DNA of 10,757 bases from Methanomassiliicoccales archaeon (GTDB taxonomy: Archaea > Thermoplasmatota > Thermoplasmata > Sysuiplasmatales > Sysuiplasmataceae): the NCBI GenBank assembly GCA_027365715.1, contig DAHXLZ010000038.1:1-10757 (forward strand), written 5' to 3'. Every line of letters begins with the position of its first letter. Positions within the stretch are counted from its first letter, which is position 1. The notes below the pieces were generated by a model. That model ran no database searches and was not told the origin of the DNA. It saw nothing but the letters and a program-made list of their open reading frames with translations. This document shows, in pieces, positions 7,801 to 10,757 of the stretch. The position numbers were made by a program, and so were the translations under genes.

Positions 7801-8422
7801 GCTGGCAATAGATAATTACGATCACACCAGGTCGAGATGTGAGAGCCTCGAGGCGGAAATAGAGGCATTCACAGAAAAGAAGAAATCGCTGCTGAATCTC
7901 GTCGAGGAGATAAACTCGAAAAAGAGGACCGGTCTGCTCGCTGTATTCCAGTCAATCAATGGCAACTTTGTCCAGATTTACGCGCAACTGTCAGGCGGTA
8001 ACGAAGGTGAGATGGCGCTGGAGGATACACGCGACCCGCTTCAGGGGGGGCTGGTGATAAGGGTCAGGCAGAAGGAGCGCAAGACGCTGAGAATCGAGGC
8101 GCTGAGCGGAGGCGAGAAGAGCCTCGCTGCTCTCGCTTTCATATTTTCAATACAGCAGTACGACCCTTCCCCGGTCTACTTCCTGGATGAAGTGGATATG
8201 TTCCTCGACGGAATAAATTCGGAAGCTGTCGCAAGAATGGTCAGAGGGCTTTCGCACACAGCGCAGTTCCTGCAGATATCGCTCAGAAAAGTCACGCTGA
8301 ACAGCGCAGACAGGCTCATAGGTGTAACGAAGCAGATGTCGGGCGTTTCAGAAGTGTTCCTCAGGGAACTTCTGGAGGAGGAAAGCGCACATGCGCCTGA
8401 GATGCAGGGGGTTGAGGATTAA
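4835..8422 (+). CDS. smc: Chromosome segregation ATPase SMC
   Basis: A full-length SMC of 1195 residues. Walker A GPNGSGKS is at residues 31-38 and the Q-loop VQQGDV at about 146-151. A long heptad-rich coiled coil runs from about 160 to 510. The hinge spans about 518-672, from GALRAMM to AGAMAGGSV. The returning coil spans about 680-1020. The head closes with the ABC signature LSGGEKS (1090-1096) and Walker B VYFLDEVD (1114-1121), followed by D-loop MFLDGIN. Two SMCs dimerise at the hinge, and ATP-driven head engagement with ScpA-ScpB lets the complex extrude and hold DNA loops for chromosome compaction and segregation. The start MFLKEIMLENFKSFG fits the family exactly and has a GGTGAT site. 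The stop overlaps the scpA ATG by one base, so translation is probably coupled. No key residue is missing. Confidence 0.97.
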   Translation: MFLKEIMLENFKSFGRKVRVPLQPGYTVITGPNGSGKSNISDAILFVLGPKSSKVIRAGKLTDLIYNGGKSRNPASFVTVSVIFDNSDRSIPIDSNEVTFTRTVKRSNDGEGYTSYFYVNDRRSSLTEFDTLLREAKLSADGYNFVQQGDVTRIIEMGNTERRRILDDIAGITAFDTEIEHAETERTQVETNLLTANSVLGELRQELRKLEAEKKAAEKYLAEKKRLEDSRLTLSIKKLATSVEELKSINSQIERYTGQISKLAEQNEAGRREIHRLEEELRLKDNELNTSGGQESKEIRGKLDTAKIEKARHTDAVATATLELEEKKEECRRLKKAVDTSLKGIGDMQTALGAAEEKLKQALNDNNSQRKELQELEKKIGEGDSRAEGIQKERTRLTIVITGLQSSIRELQLESDRLKDRVDRDAKELASLEEKGSAKEFEFKDIVWQLKETGKSGKDREDELRSCQDSFTVKKRQESSLESSLSELESQIKQVTREYERARAQQEARTDLHFGNTGALRAMMDARDRGEIKGICGTVSDLCKPEEEYQDAVSASAGQRMQAVIVEDDGVAAECIGVLKRSNLGRLTFLPLNKMLEGRPRGKAVMARSQTMGFMLDHIVFDEKFRPAMWYVFGDTLVVRNIDELRKFMGGIRLVTLEGDIAEASGAMAGGSVDRHSRSAPEKGKVEDIGSRLRILTAESEQKSAELSAIRSELSSLEERIRLVKGNMGDRSVASSALQSQKTQIEKDLNSLTIGIRQFKDSLAVNDTSYRTVTEKLGQLKSEQLSLEERLTAKSKELLSDQPKELIEKINALRDEVGKTNEIVQELKISIGSDRTALEYRKKEKQQLDSQFSAAKESVSCLEQSIKENEKAASKFQIEVSALQKMEDELFKSQSALRAQRDAVMQAKIKLESDIAKANEKTDTLNDLRISLKSGIVTAEAKKSEIEQEIDNLVSGGAVKLEVDVTMEKLREMISAAEANITAIGGVNMLAIDNYDHTRSRCESLEAEIEAFTEKKKSLLNLVEEINSKKRTGLLAVFQSINGNFVQIYAQLSGGNEGEMALEDTRDPLQGGLVIRVRQKERKTLRIEALSGGEKSLAALAFIFSIQQYDPSPVYFLDEVDMFLDGINSEAVARMVRGLSHTAQFLQISLRKVTLNSADRLIGVTKQMSGVSEVFLRELLEEESAHAPEMQGVED

Positions 8423-9315
8423 TGAAAATTGTTTTAAGAGCCGAAGAAGAATATGAAAGCATATTCAACGAGCTGCTGTTCCAGAAGTCGCTGCTTGTTG
8501 AGGATGCAAAGAAATATGCCGAGATAGGAAAGTACCTCGAAATTGCAAAGTCACTTCCGGAGGCCGATCATCATTCGATGAGAGATCCGCTGGAGCGTAG
8601 CATAGCGATAACATTTGAGCTTGTGATGAGCAACAACATGGATCCGAGGTCAATCGACATAGTGACATTCTCACGCCTCTATCTGGAGCGGATAGAGCAG
8701 GAAAACGCCGTCAACTTCGTTGTTGCGGGACGGCTGATATTCATGGCCTGGAACGTACTCAGGCTGGAGAGCGAAATGATGCTCAGGCGCATTGTAAAGT
8801 CAAAGGAAGAGCAGGCGGATGTGAATCCGAACTTCTTCTATATTTTTGATGACGATCCTGTGAGCTTCGACGAAGGGTTTGAGCTGGAGCCCGCGATCCG
8901 TTCCAATTTCAGCCGTGAAGTGAACATAATGGATTTGCTCGACGCATTCAGCGAAGCTCAGAGCGAGATCGAGGAGCATCTCAACCGCGCTTCCGCCATT
9001 CCGCAGAAACTGGAAAAGACGTTCAGCGACAATGCTCATAAGGAAGACCCTGAGAAGGAGATAAATGCGGTGCTGGACAGACTCTTCTCGCTGGGTCCGG
9101 GCCCCGTTGCCTTCTCCGACATGGTTTCAGGCAGGGAGGAGTCGGTGACCTGTTTCCTTTCAATGCTCTTCCTTGCAAGAATGGGTAAAATCAGAATATG
9201 GCAGGAGGAATCATCCCCGTGGGAGATATATATGGAACCTCTGGGCCAGCAGCATTATGTCTCGGTGGAATTCACGGCGGAAGCAGAACCGGAAGGCGGC
9301 AAAAGCGGCGCGTGA
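8422..9315 (+). CDS. scpA: Segregation and condensation protein ScpA (kleisin)
   Basis: A 297-residue kleisin. The N-terminal half contains the family pattern NNMDPRSIDIVTFSRLYLERIEQ (about residues 71-93), then FVVAGRLIFMAWNVLRLESEMMLRR (about 99-123), which pairs with the SMC neck. A variable acidic middle (about 130-205) follows, and then a C-terminal winged helix (about 215-275, ending ARMGKIRIWQEESSPWEIYM) that binds the cap of the partner SMC head. ScpA thus closes the SMC ring and recruits ScpB. It starts in a TAATG overlap with smc, preceded by GAGG at 8414-8417, so the subunits are probably made in step. The extreme C-terminus (AEAEPEGGKSGA) looks disordered. Confidence 0.92.
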   Translation: MKIVLRAEEEYESIFNELLFQKSLLVEDAKKYAEIGKYLEIAKSLPEADHHSMRDPLERSIAITFELVMSNNMDPRSIDIVTFSRLYLERIEQENAVNFVVAGRLIFMAWNVLRLESEMMLRRIVKSKEEQADVNPNFFYIFDDDPVSFDEGFELEPAIRSNFSREVNIMDLLDAFSEAQSEIEEHLNRASAIPQKLEKTFSDNAHKEDPEKEINAVLDRLFSLGPGPVAFSDMVSGREESVTCFLSMLFLARMGKIRIWQEESSPWEIYMEPLGQQHYVSVEFTAEAEPEGGKSGA

Positions 9316-9335
9316 GGTGGTGAATTTGCCAGTTG
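9314..9335 (+). promoter_or_regulatory. Ribosome binding site deciding the TTG start of scpB
   Basis: GAGGTGGTGA (9314-9323) overlaps the scpA stop codon and lies nine bases before TTG 9333. An in-frame TGA at 9321-9323 rules out any earlier start, and the next ATG (9363) would cut into the first helix. Confidence 0.6.
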
Positions 9336-9836
9336 GATGAACAGCAGCTTGTTGTGGAAGCGATGCTCTTCTCTTCCGGAAGGCCCCTTGCACCGTCCGA
9401 GATAGCAGAGGCGTCCGGCCTCTCTCTGCAGGACGTGAGGCAATCAATCAGGAAACTGAAGAGAATCTATGACGGCCGGAGCACTGCGATAGAGATACTC
9501 AGGATCGGTGACAAGTACTCCATGCAGCTCAGAAAGAATTTTCAGAAGAGTGCTAAGAATATGGCACCGACCGAGCTGCCAAAGGATGTTCTTGCCGCTA
9601 TTTCGCTCATAGCCTATTACCAGCCTGTGCTGCAGAGCGAACTGGCAAGAAAGATCGGCCCCAGATTCTATGAAAGCGTTGCCAAACTCCGTGAAATGGG
9701 TCTTGTCAACGTGAAATCAAAAGCTCATTCTCTGGAACTCACCACGAGTTCAAGATTTGCCGAATTCTTCGGCATTGAGGCGCGAAACAGTACCGACGTC
9801 AGGCAGTATTTTGAAAAACTTCTTTCACAGAGATGA
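9333..9836 (+). CDS. scpB: Segregation and condensation protein ScpB
   Basis: A 167-residue protein made of two winged-helix domains. The first, about residues 5-75, opens with VVEAMLFSSGRPLAPSEIAEASGL, the usual ScpB N-terminus. The second, about 80-150, contains LPKDVLAAISLIAYYQPVLQ and the wing region LREMGLVNV...LELTTSSRFAEFFGI. ScpB dimers bind the central part of ScpA and control how the SMC-ScpA ring opens and engages DNA. It is slightly shorter than many bacterial ScpB proteins, having little C-terminal tail, but both domains are complete. It starts at TTG with a ribosome binding site overlapping the scpA stop, consistent with co-translation. It ends 16 bp from the convergent DUF488 gene, so read-through in either direction would make antisense RNA. 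Confidence 0.92.
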   Translation: MDEQQLVVEAMLFSSGRPLAPSEIAEASGLSLQDVRQSIRKLKRIYDGRSTAIEILRIGDKYSMQLRKNFQKSAKNMAPTELPKDVLAAISLIAYYQPVLQSELARKIGPRFYESVAKLREMGLVNVKSKAHSLELTTSSRFAEFFGIEARNSTDVRQYFEKLLSQR

Positions 9837-9852
9837 TGCCTTCATCCATGAC

Positions 9853-10221
9853 TCAGCTCTTCCTCATCAGTTCCTTTATGTACTCCAGCAGCACAGCGGC
9901 ATTGCTGATGTCTGCGCTGCTTGCCGAATAGAGAAGTGTCAAGGGACCAGCCTTTGCAAGATCGAGGAGCGTGTTTACTGCTTCGCCGTTGGCTTCGAGC
10001 TCAGCGCGATATCTCCTTCGGAACTCGACCCATTTCTCTCCATCGTGGGAGAACCAGCGTCTCAAACCGTCTGTCGGTGCTATGTCTTTCAGCCAGATGT
10101 CCACCGCCGCCCTGTCCTTTGACAGCCCTCTTGGCCACAGCCTGTCGACGAGCACACGTTTTCCATCTTCAGAAGATGGAGCATCGTAGACTCTTTTGAC
10201 ACGCATCTCCGCGGAATGCAT
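9853..10221 (-). CDS. DUF488 family protein (YeaO-like)
   Basis: A 122-residue cytoplasmic protein that carries the DUF488 signature throughout: RVKRVYDAP and DGKRVLVDRLWPRGLSK near the start, WLKDIAP, LRRWFSHDGEKWVEFRRRYRAEL in the middle, and LTLLYSASSADISNAAVLLEYI near the end. Bacterial YeaO belongs to the same family; the biochemical role is not settled and I assign none. Where many members have LLYAAKD followed by an N-x-A pattern, this copy has SASSAD, a change that may matter if the Lys is functional. ATG 10219-10221 sits about 25 bases from a TATA box and may be read leaderless; the in-frame ATG at 10206 (MRVKRVYDAP) fits the family N-terminus better. Its first 65 nt (10157-10221) recur in inverted orientation at 10693-10757. 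Confidence 0.85.
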   Translation of the reverse strand: MHSAEMRVKRVYDAPSSEDGKRVLVDRLWPRGLSKDRAAVDIWLKDIAPTDGLRRWFSHDGEKWVEFRRRYRAELEANGEAVNTLLDLAKAGPLTLLYSASSADISNAAVLLEYIKELMRKS

Positions 10222-10322
10222 GCTCTGTGATGTATCTCCGGAGAGAAATATTTTTTCAGTGTCCTGAAGCGCCCGAGCCTGACACTGGTCTGAAGGTTAC
10301 GTGACATTCTCTCCTGCCTGAA
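10157..10322. repeat. Left arm of a long inverted repeat
   Basis: This 166-bp arm matches the reverse complement of 10592-10757 with no gaps and three mismatches (10276, 10292, 10315). All three lie at the loop-proximal end; 10157-10275 is identical. It contains the DUF488 5' coding end, its TATA box, a small palindrome (10257-10263 with 10281-10287) and upstream DNA. Weaker similarity continues to 10334/10580. Confidence 0.93.
10246..10256 (-). promoter_or_regulatory. TATA box of the DUF488 gene
   Basis: AAAAAATATTT on the minus strand lies about 25-35 bases before ATG 10221, so the transcript would begin almost at the start codon. CAGTGTC/GACACTG half-sites (10257-10263 and 10281-10287) stand directly upstream and could bind a regulator. 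Confidence 0.45.
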
Positions 10323-10526
10323 CAGATGGGGATGTATTCTGCAGTATATCCCTGCCCTGACCGCGCTTTGTTTCAATGCATGATAGACATCGGCATGTGG
10401 CAGTTGCCTTCCCCGTATCCTGTCTGCAAGCCCGTAAAAGAGCCATGACTCGGCATCGTCACGGTCAGTATGTGCATTCCGCCATTCTCTCAGATAAGAG
10501 ACAGAATTACCGACGATTCTTACCAA
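10314..10526 (-). pseudogene. Tyrosine recombinase (XerC/integrase-like) fragment
   Basis: About 70 residues read as the middle of the catalytic domain of an archaeal XerC-like tyrosine recombinase. The order is VRIV at a strand, SYLREW, AESWLFYGLADR, then GRQLPHADVYHALKQSAVRAGI, and HPHLFR, which carries the HxxR catalytic pair. The first catalytic Arg and the Lys hairpin expected upstream are missing, as are the later His/Trp and the Tyr nucleophile. The N-terminal break falls at the TTAC/palindrome region near 10520-10530. At the other side the frame runs on after HPHLFRQ into inverted-repeat DNA with no recombinase character. It is therefore a dead scrap broken on both sides, from an integrated element that once lay here. 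The identification rests on motif spacing, not on a search. Confidence 0.6.
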
Positions 10527-10532
10527 AAAAGG

Positions 10533-10576
10533 TCGCGAAAGCCCATGAATTCATTCATGGGATGAAAGAATCGCGA
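10533..10576. repeat. Nested palindrome resembling an IS200/IS605-type end
   Basis: CCCATGAA (10542-10549) and TTCATGGG (10554-10561) form an 8-bp stem around TTCA. TCGCGA at 10533-10538 and 10571-10576 can close an outer stem. The motif lies where the recombinase homology stops, just after a TTAC at 10520-10523, a tetranucleotide used as target by some IS200/IS605 elements such as IS608. No transposase gene is present, so it would be a relic or a non-autonomous element. Confidence 0.45.
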
Positions 10577-10591
10577 GCACATTCCCCGCTC

Positions 10592-10757
10592 TTCAGGCCG
10601 GAGAGAATGTCACGTAACCTTTAGACCAGTGTCAGGCCCGGGCGCTTCAGGACACTGAAAAAATATTTCTCTCCGGAGATACATCACAGAGCATGCATTC
10701 CGCGGAGATGCGTGTCAAAAGAGTCTACGATGCTCCATCTTCTGAAGATGGAAAACG
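10592..10757. repeat. Right arm of the long inverted repeat, cut by the window end
   Basis: This is the inverted copy of 10157-10322 with three mismatches. Identity is perfect over the outer 119 bp (10639-10757), so the repeat probably continues beyond the window. It carries the same TATA box (10658-10668) and small palindrome (10627-10633 with 10651-10657) as the left arm. Confidence 0.93.
10693..10757 (+). CDS. Second DUF488 gene, 5' end only
   Basis: The plus strand from ATG 10693 encodes MHSAEMRVKRVYDAPSSEDG and one further codon, identical to the start of the DUF488 protein encoded at 9853-10221, and then runs off the window. A TATA box at 10658-10668 sits at the same distance as in the first copy, so this copy has its own promoter and would be transcribed away from the first. 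Whether it is complete or only a duplicated fragment cannot be seen. As with the first copy, the in-frame ATG at 10708 (MRVKRVYDAP) is an alternative start. Confidence 0.65.
   Translation, partial: MHSAEMRVKRVYDAPSSEDGK

Noticed and set aside
10314..10526. A defence island, CRISPR array or prophage at the right end
   Set aside because: No direct repeats with spacers and no cas, nuclease, methylase or phage structural genes are visible; only a recombinase scrap remains.
10157..10757. The inverted repeat as a simple amplification or assembly chimera at a contig end
   Set aside because: A fresh chimera would be exact. The three substitutions, and divergence that grows towards the loop, point to a real and older duplication. 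This is not fully excluded without reads.

Overview
The window most likely comes from a euryarchaeon, probably in or near the Thermoplasmata. This is an inference from several signs: AT-rich TATA boxes at archaeal spacing, GGTGAT-type ribosome binding sites, a VapBC pair of archaeal type, an Egghead-like family 2 glycosyltransferase, and an smc-scpA-scpB operon. I ran no database search, so the lineage is provisional.

Layout. Positions 1-436 hold the 5' end of an aldo/keto reductase gene on the minus strand. It is cut after about 82 codons and followed by a strong hairpin that resembles an IS200/IS605 transposon end. Positions 437-809 show no gene. Positions 810-1417 (minus) are a vapB-vapC toxin-antitoxin operon whose promoter lies between the arms of a perfect 12-bp inverted repeat. 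Positions 1643-3322 (minus) encode an APC-superfamily amino acid permease, and 3461-4621 (minus) a membrane-anchored family 2 glycosyltransferase. A shared AT-rich promoter around 4732-4742 separates the glycosyltransferase from the divergent plus-strand operon smc (4835-8422), scpA (8422-9315) and scpB (9333-9836), the complete set of subunits for the SMC-ScpAB chromosome-organising complex. Tight overlaps and stop-linked ribosome binding sites suggest coupled translation of its three genes. A DUF488 gene on the minus strand converges on scpB with a 16-bp gap.

The right end is the most unusual part. The first 65 nt of the DUF488 gene, its promoter and about 100 bp of upstream DNA recur as a near-perfect inverted copy (10157-10322 against 10592-10757, 166 bp each, 3 mismatches). 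The window therefore ends inside a second, head-to-head DUF488 gene. Between the arms lie a tyrosine recombinase fragment with both ends missing and an imperfect palindrome that looks like another IS200/IS605-type end. The two flanks of the window thus look like eroded mobile-element scars around a conserved housekeeping core.

I see no convincing new defence or metabolic system. The best leads are the inverted DUF488 duplication with its recombinase remnant, the promoter-spanning repeat at vapBC, and the hairpins that coincide with gene breakpoints.
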